Under the pieces are notes generated by a model. It did not search any database and was not told where the DNA came from. It saw only the letters and a program-made list of their open reading frames with translations. This document shows positions 8,940 to 18,756 of a stretch of 64,000 nucleotides of DNA, one piece after another (position 1 is the stretch's first letter; each line of letters begins with the position of its first letter). A program made the position numbers and the translations under genes. The stretch comes from Shewanella avicenniae (lineage in GTDB: Bacteria; Pseudomonadota; Gammaproteobacteria; Enterobacterales; Shewanellaceae): NCBI RefSeq assembly GCF_017354945.1, contig NZ_CP071503.1, positions 682,001-746,000 on the forward strand, read 5' to 3'.

Positions 8940-10751
8940 ATGAGCAAAAAAATCACTGTAACCGAAACTGTCTTGCGTGATGCCCACCAGTCATTGTTGG
9001 CAACGCGCATGCGTACTGAAGATATGCTGCCAATCTGTCCTAAGTTGGACAAGGTTGGTTTCTGGTCGCTCGAAGTGTGGGGCGGTGCGACCTTTGATGC
9101 CTGTTTACGTTTTCTGAAAGAAGACCCATGGGAGCGCTTGCGCAAACTGCGTGCAGCTCTGCCTAACACCCGTTTGCAAATGCTGCTGCGTGGGCAAAAC
9201 TTGCTGGGTTACCGTCATTACAGCGATGACGTGGTTCGCGCCTTTGTTGAGCGCTCTGCGGCGAACGGCATGGACGTATTCCGCGTATTTGACGCGATGA
9301 ACGACGTGCGTAACCTGAAAACCGCGGTAGAAGCGGTCAAAGAATCAGGCAAACATGCCCAAGGTACAATCTGCTACACCACCAGCCCGGTGCACACGGT
9401 TGAGAAGTTTGTCGCCCAAGCCAAAGAGATGGCCGCGATGGGCGTTGACTCGATCGCAGTAAAAGATATGGCCGGTTTGCTGACCCCATTTGCGACCGGT
9501 GAGCTGATCAAAGCATTAAAAGATAACGTTGATTTACCTGTGTTTTTGCACGCGCATGATACAGCCGGTGTGGCGGCAATGTGTCAGCTCAAAGCGATTG
9601 AAAACGGCGCCGATAACATCGACACCGCTATCGGTACCATGGCGTGGGGCACCAGCCATCCGGGCACTGAATCTATGGTGGCGGCACTGCGCGGCACTGA
9701 ATATGACACCGGCTTAGATCTGGTGGCGTTGCAAGAGATCAGCACCTACTTTGCTGAAGTGCGTAAGAAATATCATCAATTTGAAAGCGCTTACACTGGC
9801 GTTGATACTCGCGTACAAGTGAACCAAGTGCCGGGCGGCATGATGTCCAACTTGGCCAACCAACTGAAAGAGCAGGGCGCGCTCAACCGTATTGACGAAG
9901 TGTTTGCTGAAATCCCTCGTGTACGTAAAGACTTAGGTTATCCGCCATTGGTAACACCTACCTCGCAAATCGTGGGTACCCAAGCGGTGTTTAACGTGCT
10001 GGCCGGTGAGCGTTACAAAACCATCACCAACGAAGTGAAGCTTTACCTGCAAGGGCGTTACGGCAAAGCACCAAGCCAGATGAACGTAGAGCTGCAACAA
10101 CGTGCTATCGGTAAAGAAGAGATTATCGATGTGCGTCCAGCAGACCTGCTGGTGCCAGAGTTAGACGCATTGCGCGCCCAAGTGAGCGATCTGGCCACTT
10201 CAGAAGAAGATGTGCTGAGCTTTGCCATGTTCCCAGAAGTAGCGCGTCAGTTCCTTAGCGATCGTGCCAACGGCACCCTTGAGCCAGAACCGCTGTTGCC
10301 AATTGCCCAAGCAGGCTCCGCCGCCGGTGTTGAGAAGAAACAAGGCGTTCCGACCGAGTTTGTTATCGATGTGCACGGTGAAAGTTACCATGTGGATATC
10401 ACTGGTATCGGCATCAAAGGGTCTGGCAAGCGCCATTTCTATATGTCGATTGATGGTTTGCCAGAAGAAGTGGTGTTTGAACCGCTGGGCGAATATGTCA
10501 CCGATGGTACAGCTGAAAAACGTCGTCAAGCCAGCTTACCTGGTGATGTCACCACCTCAATGCCTGGCAACGTGGTGGATGTGTTAGTGCAGATTGGCGA
10601 TAAAGTGACGGCTGGTCAGCCTGTACTGGTGACTGAGGCGATGAAGATGGAATCTGAAGTCACTGCGCCATTAGCGGGTACAGTTACTGCCATCAACGTT
10701 AAAAAAGGCGATCGCATTACTCCCGGTGATGTGCTGGTAGAGATTGAATAA
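8940..10751 (+). CDS. pycB: pyruvate carboxylase subunit B (carboxyltransferase plus biotin carrier)
   Basis: 603-residue protein of the OadA/PycB type. The N-terminal half is the HMGL-like TIM-barrel carboxyltransferase (VLRDAHQSLLATRMR, the RGQNLLGYRHY motif, LHAHDTAG and GTSHPGTES); a conserved carboxylase domain follows; and the C-terminal biotinyl domain has EAMKMES with Lys569 as the biotin site. The same protein could serve as oxaloacetate decarboxylase alpha, but the pycA neighbour and lack of the beta/gamma membrane subunits indicate pyruvate carboxylation. ATG 8940 is preferred over the frame opening at 8907 because of GGAGAG at 8925-8930. The operon ends at a strong terminator. Confidence 0.9.
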   Translation: MSKKITVTETVLRDAHQSLLATRMRTEDMLPICPKLDKVGFWSLEVWGGATFDACLRFLKEDPWERLRKLRAALPNTRLQMLLRGQNLLGYRHYSDDVVRAFVERSAANGMDVFRVFDAMNDVRNLKTAVEAVKESGKHAQGTICYTTSPVHTVEKFVAQAKEMAAMGVDSIAVKDMAGLLTPFATGELIKALKDNVDLPVFLHAHDTAGVAAMCQLKAIENGADNIDTAIGTMAWGTSHPGTESMVAALRGTEYDTGLDLVALQEISTYFAEVRKKYHQFESAYTGVDTRVQVNQVPGGMMSNLANQLKEQGALNRIDEVFAEIPRVRKDLGYPPLVTPTSQIVGTQAVFNVLAGERYKTITNEVKLYLQGRYGKAPSQMNVELQQRAIGKEEIIDVRPADLLVPELDALRAQVSDLATSEEDVLSFAMFPEVARQFLSDRANGTLEPEPLLPIAQAGSAAGVEKKQGVPTEFVIDVHGESYHVDITGIGIKGSGKRHFYMSIDGLPEEVVFEPLGEYVTDGTAEKRRQASLPGDVTTSMPGNVVDVLVQIGDKVTAGQPVLVTEAMKMESEVTAPLAGTVTAINVKKGDRITPGDVLVEIE

Positions 10752-10776
10752 TCTTTAGCGTTACGTTAACGCATAT

Positions 10777-10820
10777 AAAAACGCCCACAACCACTTGAAA
10801 GAGTACGTTGTGGGCGTTTT
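10777..10820. terminator. bidirectional rho-independent terminator
   Basis: Perfect 14-base stem: AAAACGCCCACAAC at 10777-10790 pairs with GTTGTGGGCGTTTT at 10807-10820, loop of 16 bases. It separates pycB from the convergent extracellular nuclease gene and has U-runs in both directions. Confidence 0.9.
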
Positions 10821-10838
10821 CGTATCAACGCTTAGCGA

Positions 10839-13800
10839 TTATTGGCAGATATCGCCGTTAATTGCTGAGGCTTGACCGCTACCGTTACCGATAAAACCGA
10901 ACTCAACGGTTTGTCCCGGCGCGATGGTTTTGTTCCATTCAAGGTTGCTGGCGTTGTATGGATTGTCCCCGTTCAGCAGTGCATTCCAGTTACTGCTGAT
11001 AGTGCTGTTGTCGAGGAACGACCACGCTACCTGCCAGCCGCGAATGGCCACTTTACCTGTGTTGGTGATTTTCACTGCGCCTTGGAATCCGCCCGGCCAG
11101 CTGTTGGTCAACTGATAAGCACATTGCGCGGTCGGTTGATCAACTTGGCCGTTACCTGGATGCGGTTTAACTACTGGTGCTTGGCAGATGTCGCCAGTCA
11201 CGTCAGTATCTTGGCCATCACCGCTGCCATTAAAGCCGACTTCGATGGTTTGCCCTGGTGCAATCTCTTTGTTCCAGCTGAGGTTTTTCACTGTGTAAGG
11301 GCCTTTGCCTTGCAGCTTGCCGTTCCACAGATTGGTGACGCTATCACCATTGTCATAACCCCAGTCGACTTGCCAACCTTTGATAGTCTCTTCAGATTGG
11401 TTAGTAATGCGGATAACCCCTTGGAAGCCACCTTGCCAGCGCTGAGTGATCTCATGTTGGCATAAGGCAGGTGCGTTATTAGCAATCAGCTTTAAGGTTG
11501 CGATGACGGGATCATGATCTGAGACGCGATATTGATCTGCCGCGTAGTAGTCCACCAGTTGCTGCGCTGATTTAGACTCAGTGTTGTAGTCCAAAATCGT
11601 TGGCTCGTCAGCGTTGATGTGCCAATCAGCAGCATCTACCGCGGTTTCCGCTAAGCCTGCAGAGACCAGAATATGGTCCATGTAGCCGAACAAACCGTCG
11701 AACTGGTATGAGTAACCTGCATCAGCTTGGAACTTGTTGATCAGATCGACAAAGCCTGCGTCAGTCAAGGTCGTGACTGGATCTTCTTTCGCGTAAGCGT
11801 TCAAATCACCGATAATCACTTTGTTTGGCTGTTGGCTTAAGGTTTCGTCAGTCGCAAACCATTGCAACAAGGCTTGAGCTTGCTGAACGCGCTTGGCGTT
11901 ATAGCAGCTTTGGCCATCATTTTGGTCGGCGTCAGCGCCCTTGGCATTGCTACAACCTTTTGATTTAAAGTGGTTAACCACTACGGTGAACTGCTCATCA
12001 CTGTTAACCAGTTTAAAGCCTTGTGCCATAGGTGGACGGCTAAACACACTATCAAGGTTCAGTTGTACGTCACCCACAGTGCTGACATTGGCTGGACGGT
12101 AAAGCATGCCCACAGTAATTTCATCAGTGCCGACTTTGCCGTTGGCATTGATGAAGGCATACGCGTTTTCACCCAGTTTGATGTTAACGCGTTTCACCAG
12201 ATCGGCGATTGCGCTGTTGGCGTCAAAGCCGTCGTTTTCAATCTCCATCAGCCCGATGATGTCGGCATTGCTGGCGATGATTGCCGCGACAGTTTTGGCT
12301 ACTTGGCGTTCATACTCTTCTGCAGTGTCTGCACCACGCGAGGTTGGGAAGCCTGCACCATTGCCGTCACCATTGAACAGGTTCAACACGTTCATGCTGG
12401 CAATAGACACATCACCCACGGCCACTGGCGGATGTTCTGGGCGGCTGTTGTTGGCAATAAATTGCGGTTCTTCGGTTGGGATCAAACGATACACGTCATA
12501 ACTGAAATCAATGACGCCACGCAGGTTGGTGACCAAATCGCCTGTACGCAGGCTGTTAGCCGCAGACAAACCGCCAGTTGGATAACGTTGGCTGTCTGGA
12601 TATGACTTGCTGTTGCCATCATCCAATACCAGTTGATCCAGCGCGTTCGCTTGTTGCAGTGCAATCGCTTCAGCAGAGCCCGGCTTGTACAGGTTGGTTG
12701 GGGTGAACAGACGCTTGCTCGACAAGGTCACTTCGCCATATTGACCGAGTGAATTGTTGTTGGTTACCATCAGGTCGCCATCAACAGTCACTAACATGCC
12801 TTCCAAACGTTCCATATCGGCTTTGGAGCTGAATGGCAGAGTAATGGCCAGCGGTGTGATGCTACCGCTACCACAGTTCAGCATGTCGCTCAGGGTGATT
12901 TCGGTTTTTTCGTGATATTCCGAAACTGCACCCATCACACGTACCACGCTGCCAACAGCTGGCATTGGTTGGCTACGGTTGTAGATGTAGATTGCTTCAG
13001 AGGTATTGGCATCACCATCTTCATCGGCGGCTTCTTCTTGCACGAAGAATGCTTTAGCGCCAGCGTTGACTGAGGTCACCACACCTTCAATGACCACTGT
13101 TTCACCCGCCAGTGGCGATACATCGCCATTACCTTGGATCGCGCTGATCAGCGTGGCATCCGCAGCACATTGGCCGAGGGTCAGTGGTTGCTCAGGCGGT
13201 GTTTCTGGCTCATTGCCGCCAGTGCCGTTATCACCACCCGTTCCGTTATCACTGCCATCACATTGGGCATCGCCATAGACTTCGCTAATCCATTCTGGAT
13301 GGTCGATGTAAGGGTTACGGTTACCTTGGTATTGGTAGATGGCGTTGTTGCGCTTACGCTCGAAGTTATCGACAGGGTCTTGCTTGGCCCACTCTAGCAT
13401 ACGGCATAACAGCCCCAGCTCAGGGGCACCGCCACTGGTCAGATGGTTAACTAACACCAAATCAGGGGTGACATCGCCATTGCCTTCATAGCGGGTATCC
13501 ATATACATCAGCATGCGGGCGACGTCGCCTTTTACGGCATCGCGCGGTTCAAATGAATCGCCGTCGATACGGTTTTGTGGATCTTCAGTTAACGGATTAT
13601 CACTGTTATCAAAATCCAAATTACCGCGAGAAGCGTTGATTGAGATATCGGCAGGACGCAAGTGGTTAATGTCGGTATAAGCTTCATTGGATTCCGCGCT
13701 AAAACCATGACTCTTGGCCCACACGTGTTCGCGGTTCCAGTTATCTTGGTTATTGCTTTGAGTGCCAGAGCCGTTACTGTGTTTTGACATTGAGCGACCG

Positions 13801-14780
13801 CTGTACAGCAGGATCACGTTATCGGCATTCTCAGGGTCTTCGTCGGTATGGGTCAGTGCTGTCCATACTTCGCCATAGCTGAGTTTTTTCTGACCGTGGC
13901 TGATGGCGCTGTTGATTGCGGATTTTAATGTGGCCGCATCGGCACCGCTGTTTTCAGCATTAATTGCCGCTGCATAATAAGCCGCATCGCTAAAGCTGGC
14001 CGGATCAGCAACTGGGGTGAGCTCGCTGCAGTTAAAGCATGGCGTGGTATCGCCGCCAGTACCCGTGTCGCCACCAGTGCCAGTATCGCTGCCGGTGCCA
14101 GTATCGCCGCCAGTGCCAGTATCACCGCCAGTGCCGGTATCACCGCCAGTGCCAGTATCGCCGCCAGTGCCAGTATCGCCGCCAGTGCCGGTATCACCGT
14201 TGTCATCACCATAGACAAAGCTGCCGAGTGGGTACGGGGTTGGCGCAGTCGCATTACTGGTTTGATCGTCTAAGGCATTCGGGCCACTAAAGCTCCAGTT
14301 GGCCAAATTGAATTGCGCACCATCAGCAGTTGTGCCGCTATTTCGATGTGCCCAGCCGTCCATGTATTCCCAAGGCGTACCAGTACCGTCAACACCTAGC
14401 TCGCCAAAGCTGTCGATGACCACACCGTCACATTGCAGTTGTACAACGTCGTCACCGTTGAAAGTTGGTGTGCTCTGATCAGGTTCAAAGCCAAAAAACG
14501 CGCTAAACCCAGGCACTTCAAAAGAGGCGTATAAAAAGCTACCCGCGGTTGCAGTGCCACTAAATGTGCTGTGGTAAGCCGGAGCTGCGGCACCATTCGT
14601 GGCTAAGTTGATACCACAACGGCTTAAATCGCTTATGTCGTTGACGACATAAATTTCTACTGCTTTAGGAATGCCTCCGGTCAGCGGGCCATCGACTACG
14701 CCAGTGATGACCATATCTGCGGAAAAGGCGGAAGCAGAGACAAGCACAGCCGATAGCTGTAATGCCAGATTGATTTTCAT
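10839..14780 (-). CDS. secreted dual-nuclease (LTD, endonuclease I, OB fold, EEP, two CBM2)
   Basis: A 1313-residue secreted protein, start supported by GAGGG nine bases upstream. Order of parts: signal peptide 1-21; lamin-tail domain about 22-190; an eight-fold DTGTGG linker 196-243; an endonuclease I domain about 255-505 with the NREHVWAKSH motif (349-358) and DINHLRP; an OB-fold region about 535-775; an endonuclease/exonuclease/phosphatase domain about 785-1100 with LMEIEN (844-849), GDLNAY (991-996) and SDHDP (1087-1091); then two CBM2-like beta-sandwich domains, 1108-1199 and 1220-1313. The LTD/OB/EEP core matches ExeM/NucH extracellular DNases of Shewanella and Vibrio; a second catalytic domain and the polysaccharide-binding tail are additions. 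Likely role: digestion of extracellular DNA held on chitin, cellulose or biofilm matrix. Confidence 0.9.
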   Translation of the reverse strand: MKINLALQLSAVLVSASAFSADMVITGVVDGPLTGGIPKAVEIYVVNDISDLSRCGINLATNGAAAPAYHSTFSGTATAGSFLYASFEVPGFSAFFGFEPDQSTPTFNGDDVVQLQCDGVVIDSFGELGVDGTGTPWEYMDGWAHRNSGTTADGAQFNLANWSFSGPNALDDQTSNATAPTPYPLGSFVYGDDNGDTGTGGDTGTGGDTGTGGDTGTGGDTGTGGDTGTGSDTGTGGDTGTGGDTTPCFNCSELTPVADPASFSDAAYYAAAINAENSGADAATLKSAINSAISHGQKKLSYGEVWTALTHTDEDPENADNVILLYSGRSMSKHSNGSGTQSNNQDNWNREHVWAKSHGFSAESNEAYTDINHLRPADISINASRGNLDFDNSDNPLTEDPQNRIDGDSFEPRDAVKGDVARMLMYMDTRYEGNGDVTPDLVLVNHLTSGGAPELGLLCRMLEWAKQDPVDNFERKRNNAIYQYQGNRNPYIDHPEWISEVYGDAQCDGSDNGTGGDNGTGGNEPETPPEQPLTLGQCAADATLISAIQGNGDVSPLAGETVVIEGVVTSVNAGAKAFFVQEEAADEDGDANTSEAIYIYNRSQPMPAVGSVVRVMGAVSEYHEKTEITLSDMLNCGSGSITPLAITLPFSSKADMERLEGMLVTVDGDLMVTNNNSLGQYGEVTLSSKRLFTPTNLYKPGSAEAIALQQANALDQLVLDDGNSKSYPDSQRYPTGGLSAANSLRTGDLVTNLRGVIDFSYDVYRLIPTEEPQFIANNSRPEHPPVAVGDVSIASMNVLNLFNGDGNGAGFPTSRGADTAEEYERQVAKTVAAIIASNADIIGLMEIENDGFDANSAIADLVKRVNIKLGENAYAFINANGKVGTDEITVGMLYRPANVSTVGDVQLNLDSVFSRPPMAQGFKLVNSDEQFTVVVNHFKSKGCSNAKGADADQNDGQSCYNAKRVQQAQALLQWFATDETLSQQPNKVIIGDLNAYAKEDPVTTLTDAGFVDLINKFQADAGYSYQFDGLFGYMDHILVSAGLAETAVDAADWHINADEPTILDYNTESKSAQQLVDYYAADQYRVSDHDPVIATLKLIANNAPALCQHEITQRWQGGFQGVIRITNQSEETIKGWQVDWGYDNGDSVTNLWNGKLQGKGPYTVKNLSWNKEIAPGQTIEVGFNGSGDGQDTDVTGDICQAPVVKPHPGNGQVDQPTAQCAYQLTNSWPGGFQGAVKITNTGKVAIRGWQVAWSFLDNSTISSNWNALLNGDNPYNASNLEWNKTIAPGQTVEFGFIGNGSGQASAINGDICQ
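14052..14195 (-). repeat. 18-bp coding tandem repeat (8 units)
   Basis: Eight in-frame units of 18 bases encode DTGTGG (one unit ends in Ser) inside the nuclease gene, linking the lamin-tail and endonuclease I domains. Units differ mainly at third positions. Copy number would be expected to vary between strains by slippage without breaking the frame. Confidence 0.9.
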
Positions 14781-15334
14781 TCTACCCTCAGTCTAATTTT
14801 GCCATATCCATGGCGTTCTGTTTGTGTCATTGGAAATTACTGAAAATATTTCCGAGGGCATTCTAATGAATAATCAATACAAATTGGTTACATGAATTTT
14901 AAAAGTGTTCAAAAAATGATCTTCTTTTACTGCTGCTTGGTCAAAATAGCACACACATTTTTATTGTTTTGATTTTAAGTTAAATGAATTAAATATTAAG
15001 CATCTGATTAATAACAGTTTTAAATTTTTAGCATTGGAGTGATTTTGTTGTGTGTTCTTGGTTATTTCAATGATTATTAAGCTTATTAATAGCGGTTACT
15101 TTAACCCTGTTCTGATTAATTTATTAATGGTTAAAATGATGACTTTTTTATTGGTATCGCGATAGGAAATTAAGTTTTAAATACGCAACAATCCATGCTG
15201 AATGACATTTTTAATGCGCGCCACTTAGGTTGGCACATGTTAACTAGGGAGTGAGCGGCACGCTTACGCATTAGCCTCGCAAAACACAAAGTGCTAATGT
15301 CATATGCCTTAGTTGGCTAACAGTGGATGTGAAC
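14781..15334. other. AT-rich intergenic region
   Basis: Roughly 550 bases between the divergent nuclease and SDR starts. The stretch 14870-15180 is strongly AT-rich with runs of T and A. No reading frame, RNA gene or clear hairpin was recognised. It must hold both promoters. Confidence 0.45.
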
Positions 15335-16126
15335 ATGGACTTACAACTCAAAGGCAAAACGGTAATGGTTGCGGCGGCAAGTAAAGGCATGGGCTATGCC
15401 ATTGCGCTGGCGTGTGCTCAAGAAGGTGCGCGGGTATCGATGGCGAGCCGCGATAAACAGGCCATAGACGCTGCGGCAGCGACCATTCGTGCGGCAACGG
15501 GCGCCGAAGTACATGCTTATCAGTTTGATGCCGCTAACGCTGACAGCATTGCGCAGTGGGTGACGGCAACCGAACAGGATTTAGGGGCAATTTCTGGGCT
15601 GGTGGTCAATGCAGGCGGGCCACCTGCGGGCGATTTTCTCGATTTTAGCGATGCCGATTGGCAGTCTGCATTTGAACTCACCCTGATGAGTGCGGTGCGG
15701 TTAATTCGCGCTGTGTTGCCATCCATGCAGTCGTTGGGTGCCGGGTCGGTGCTGACCATTACCTCCTCTTCGGTAAAAGAACCGATCGATATCTTGCTGC
15801 TGTCCAACGTGATGCGCTCAGGGGTTACTGCGTTGATGAAAAGCTTGTCGCAAGCCTATGCTGGCGACAATATTCGCTTTAATAATCTATTGCCTGGGCT
15901 GATTGATACTGACCGCCTCAAAACGCTTAACCAGAAGCGGGCAGAGGCATTAGCAATCAGCGCTGAACAAGTGCGTCAGCAGCAAGAGGCTGAGCTGCCC
16001 ATGGGGCGTTACGGTACTCCTGCTGAATTTGCTAACGCCGCGGTATTTCTGTTATCCAATGCCGCCAGTTATATTACCGGCAGTACCCTCGCCGTTGATG
16101 GCGGCAAGATAAAAACCGTGTGGTAA
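15335..16126 (+). CDS. SDR-family oxidoreductase with atypical active site
   Basis: A 263-residue Rossmann-fold protein of the short-chain dehydrogenase/reductase superfamily, often annotated as 3-oxoacyl-ACP reductase-like. The cofactor loop is atypical (AAASKGMG in place of TGxxxGxG), NAGG is present, and the C-terminal PMGRYGTPAEFAN...YITGSTLAVDGG is typical. The serine of the catalytic triad lies in ITSSSVK, but the YxxxK pair is absent: the aligned segment reads LLLSNVMRSG, with Asn and Arg in the expected region. Such members form a recognised subgroup lacking the canonical tetrad, so activity is uncertain. ATG 15335 is favoured over GTG 15323. It is probably cotranscribed with the amidotransferase 47 bases downstream. 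Confidence 0.8.
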   Translation: MDLQLKGKTVMVAAASKGMGYAIALACAQEGARVSMASRDKQAIDAAAATIRAATGAEVHAYQFDAANADSIAQWVTATEQDLGAISGLVVNAGGPPAGDFLDFSDADWQSAFELTLMSAVRLIRAVLPSMQSLGAGSVLTITSSSVKEPIDILLLSNVMRSGVTALMKSLSQAYAGDNIRFNNLLPGLIDTDRLKTLNQKRAEALAISAEQVRQQQEAELPMGRYGTPAEFANAAVFLLSNAASYITGSTLAVDGGKIKTVW

Positions 16127-16173
16127 TGGTTGCCAAGCAATCGTTGAAGATGTGCCTTAATGAAGGATAAAAA

Positions 16174-16878
16174 GTGAAGTTAGCCATTCTCCAAACCGAT
16201 ATTTTGCACCCTGAATTTTTAGCGCAATATCATGGCTATGGTGTGATGTTTCAGCGCATGTTTGCTGAGGCTGGCATTGCAGTACACAGCGACATTTTTA
16301 GCGTCATTGAAGGGATTTATCCTGACGCGCCGGAGCAATATGATGCCATGCTGATCACTGGCTCTAAGGCCGATGCCTTCAGTGATGAACCTTGGATTAT
16401 CCAGCTGAAACAGTACCTGCAGCAGCGTTTTGCGCAGGGGCAAAAGCTGTTGGGTATCTGTTTTGGTCATCAATTGTTGGCGCATAGTCTTGGGGGAGTG
16501 GTGCAACGTGCAGCACAAGGCTGGGGCGTCGGTATCATGGATTATCACTGGTGTGAGTTGCCGACTTGGGCGGCGATTGAGCAACCCAGAGTGTCGCTGA
16601 TCTGCAGCCATCGTGACCAAGTGGTGACGTTGCCTGCTGAAGCTAAGTTATTAGCCAAAAATGACTTTTGCCCCAACGCGGCGTTTTATATCGATTCTCG
16701 GGTGCTGGCATTTCAGCCTCACCCAGAGTTTACTAAACCTTATGCAGAAGCCCTATTGCGCAAACGTTGGCAGGATATAGGCGAAGATAAAGCGGCCACC
16801 GCGTTAGTGAGCTACCAAGCAGAGCATCAAGGTCAGCAAATCGCGCAACTGATGGCGAGTTTTATCCGCGCAAAATAG
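16174..16878 (+). CDS. class I glutamine amidotransferase-like protein
   Basis: 234-residue stand-alone GATase1 domain of the GuaA/YfeJ kind. The nucleophile Cys sits in GICFGHQLLAHSLGG, and the catalytic His in FQPHPEF. Such free-standing proteins may act as gamma-glutamyl hydrolases or amidases; the substrate here cannot be told. GTG start with AAGGAT a few bases upstream. It follows the SDR gene closely on the same strand and is terminated by a perfect hairpin at 16905. Confidence 0.85.
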   Translation: MKLAILQTDILHPEFLAQYHGYGVMFQRMFAEAGIAVHSDIFSVIEGIYPDAPEQYDAMLITGSKADAFSDEPWIIQLKQYLQQRFAQGQKLLGICFGHQLLAHSLGGVVQRAAQGWGVGIMDYHWCELPTWAAIEQPRVSLICSHRDQVVTLPAEAKLLAKNDFCPNAAFYIDSRVLAFQPHPEFTKPYAEALLRKRWQDIGEDKAATALVSYQAEHQGQQIAQLMASFIRAK

Positions 16879-16904
16879 TATGTTGCGATGAATCTCATCA
16901 AAGC

Positions 16905-16930
16905 AAAAGGTCAGCAGCTGCTGACCTTTT
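16905..16930. terminator. bidirectional rho-independent terminator
   Basis: Perfect palindrome AAAAGGTCAGCAG / CTGCTGACCTTTT with A- and T-runs at the two ends. It lies between the amidotransferase gene and the convergent peptide transporter gene. Confidence 0.88.
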
Positions 16931-16986
16931 TCATGTTTCGCTCTTGTGTGACGGTTGGCGTTCGTTATGCCAACTCAAGCCCCTGA

Positions 16987-18531
16987 TTAGCTGGCGCGAT
17001 AGTGATCTTGCATGGTGTAGGAGCGGGCATAAAGCGCAAACACCAAGGCGGCAAGCAGTGCAAATCCGGCAAAGAAGAACATCTGGAACGCGGTGACACT
17101 GATGCCCGTATCGGCAATTTTGGCGGTGACTGACTCATGCTTGACGCTGGCGTTGGCCAAGAGCACCCATAAGTTACCGACGGTCACTGACAGCGTCCAA
17201 AAGCTCATAATGCTGCCTTTCATTGACGCGGGCGCTTGGCTGTAGGCGAACTCCAGCCCAGTTGCTGATACCAACACTTCACCAAAGGTGAGCAGCGCGT
17301 ATGGCAAAACCTGCCAAGTGATCGACATGACTGAACCACCATCCATCATCAACTGAATGGTGCCAATCACAATCCAAGCAATGCCCGAGAAGGCAATGCC
17401 AGCGCCCATGCGGCGAAGTGGCGTCACCTGCATGCCTGCGTTACGCAGCATTGGATAAAGCACAAAGTTGTTGAACGGGATTAGCAGCATCACCAGCATT
17501 GGGTTCAGCGCTTGCATCATCGCGGGCTCAAACCATTCAGGTTTGGCCATGTCGTTGGCTTGCAGAATCCAGGTTGAGGCTTTTTGATCGAACAGCGACC
17601 AAAACGGGGTTACTAAGGCGAACAGGATCAGAATGCGGAATACCGATTTAACGCCATCTACCGCTTCGGCAGGGTGGCTAGTCAGGGCGCGTTGTAACTG
17701 CATTGAGGCACCTGTGCCAACAAAACCCATAATGATCACCAATGCCAAACACAGCGCTGTGACTAAGCCCAGTTGTGGAATTTGCGATAAAGCCAGTAGC
17801 GCTAATGCCACGCCGACAACGCTCAGCAGCAAGCCTTTATTCGCTTGCCCTGCAACAGGGGTGAAAATCGCACTTTTGATCACCGGCATAAAGCCGTGTG
17901 GGTCTTGCGCTTGCGGTTCAATATGCACATAACGCTTGCGGCCATACCAGAAGAACAGCGTTGCAATAAACATCAGTACGCCCGGAATGCCAAAGGCGAT
18001 TGCGGGGCCGCAGAATTTGAGGATCAACGGCATCGACAGCGACGCGAAGAATGAACCAAAGTTGATGGTGAAATAAAACATATCAAAGGCTTTTTGCGCC
18101 AATGTTTTATTGCTCTGATCAAACTGATCTCCCATAAACGAGGACACCAGCGGTTTAATCCCACCCGAACCCAGCGCGATTAAAAATAGCCCCGAGTAGA
18201 AGCCGGTTTTGCTGGTTTCAAAAATGGCCAGAAATGCATGGCCGATGACGTAGACAATACTGAGCCACAGAATGGTGTTGTATTTGCCAAAGAAACGGTC
18301 AGAAATCCATCCCCCTAACAGCGGGAAGAAATACACCCCAATCACGAACGAGTGGAACACATCTTTGGCTTCACCCTGACGTAACTCTTCGGGCACCGAG
18401 AGCAGTAGAGCTGTCATTAAAAACGGCGTGAGAATATTACGCATGCCGTAGAAGCTAAAGCGCTCGCAAGCTTCACTGGCGATAATAAACGGGATCTGGC
18501 GTGGCCAGCGTCCGGCAGAGGTCGTTGCCAT
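16987..18531 (-). CDS. POT-family proton-coupled peptide transporter
   Basis: 514-residue major-facilitator protein for di- and tripeptide uptake, about 14 membrane segments. The proton-coupling ExxERF motif is present (EACERFSFYG, residues 20-29) and the PTR2 signature GDQFDQSNK follows the fourth segment. It belongs with the PepT-type transporters studied in Shewanella. Single gene; the start has only a weak upstream GGATAAAC. Function fits the peptide-scavenging genes elsewhere in the window. Confidence 0.92.
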   Translation of the reverse strand: MATTSAGRWPRQIPFIIASEACERFSFYGMRNILTPFLMTALLLSVPEELRQGEAKDVFHSFVIGVYFFPLLGGWISDRFFGKYNTILWLSIVYVIGHAFLAIFETSKTGFYSGLFLIALGSGGIKPLVSSFMGDQFDQSNKTLAQKAFDMFYFTINFGSFFASLSMPLILKFCGPAIAFGIPGVLMFIATLFFWYGRKRYVHIEPQAQDPHGFMPVIKSAIFTPVAGQANKGLLLSVVGVALALLALSQIPQLGLVTALCLALVIIMGFVGTGASMQLQRALTSHPAEAVDGVKSVFRILILFALVTPFWSLFDQKASTWILQANDMAKPEWFEPAMMQALNPMLVMLLIPFNNFVLYPMLRNAGMQVTPLRRMGAGIAFSGIAWIVIGTIQLMMDGGSVMSITWQVLPYALLTFGEVLVSATGLEFAYSQAPASMKGSIMSFWTLSVTVGNLWVLLANASVKHESVTAKIADTGISVTAFQMFFFAGFALLAALVFALYARSYTMQDHYRAS

Positions 18532-18756
18532 GTTTATCCTTGTGGTTTGCTATTGTTATCTTGGGCCGAGTCTTCACTGAATCTCGGCTGCTAGGAGTTG
18601 TACTGTCCCATCCTACGGACTTCAAAGCAAAACTGCATGTAAGATTTTGTTAGCTAAGATGTCATTTGGCCGCCGTAACGGGCATTTTGCGCGCTATTCT
18701 CAAAGCAAAGCGTGAATTCTCGCTTAACAAAACTGCAAAACACGTGGCGCTGCACC

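Noticed and set aside
14052..14195. Tandem repeat as CRISPR-like array
   Set aside because: Units are contiguous without spacers and code in frame for a Gly/Thr/Asp linker.
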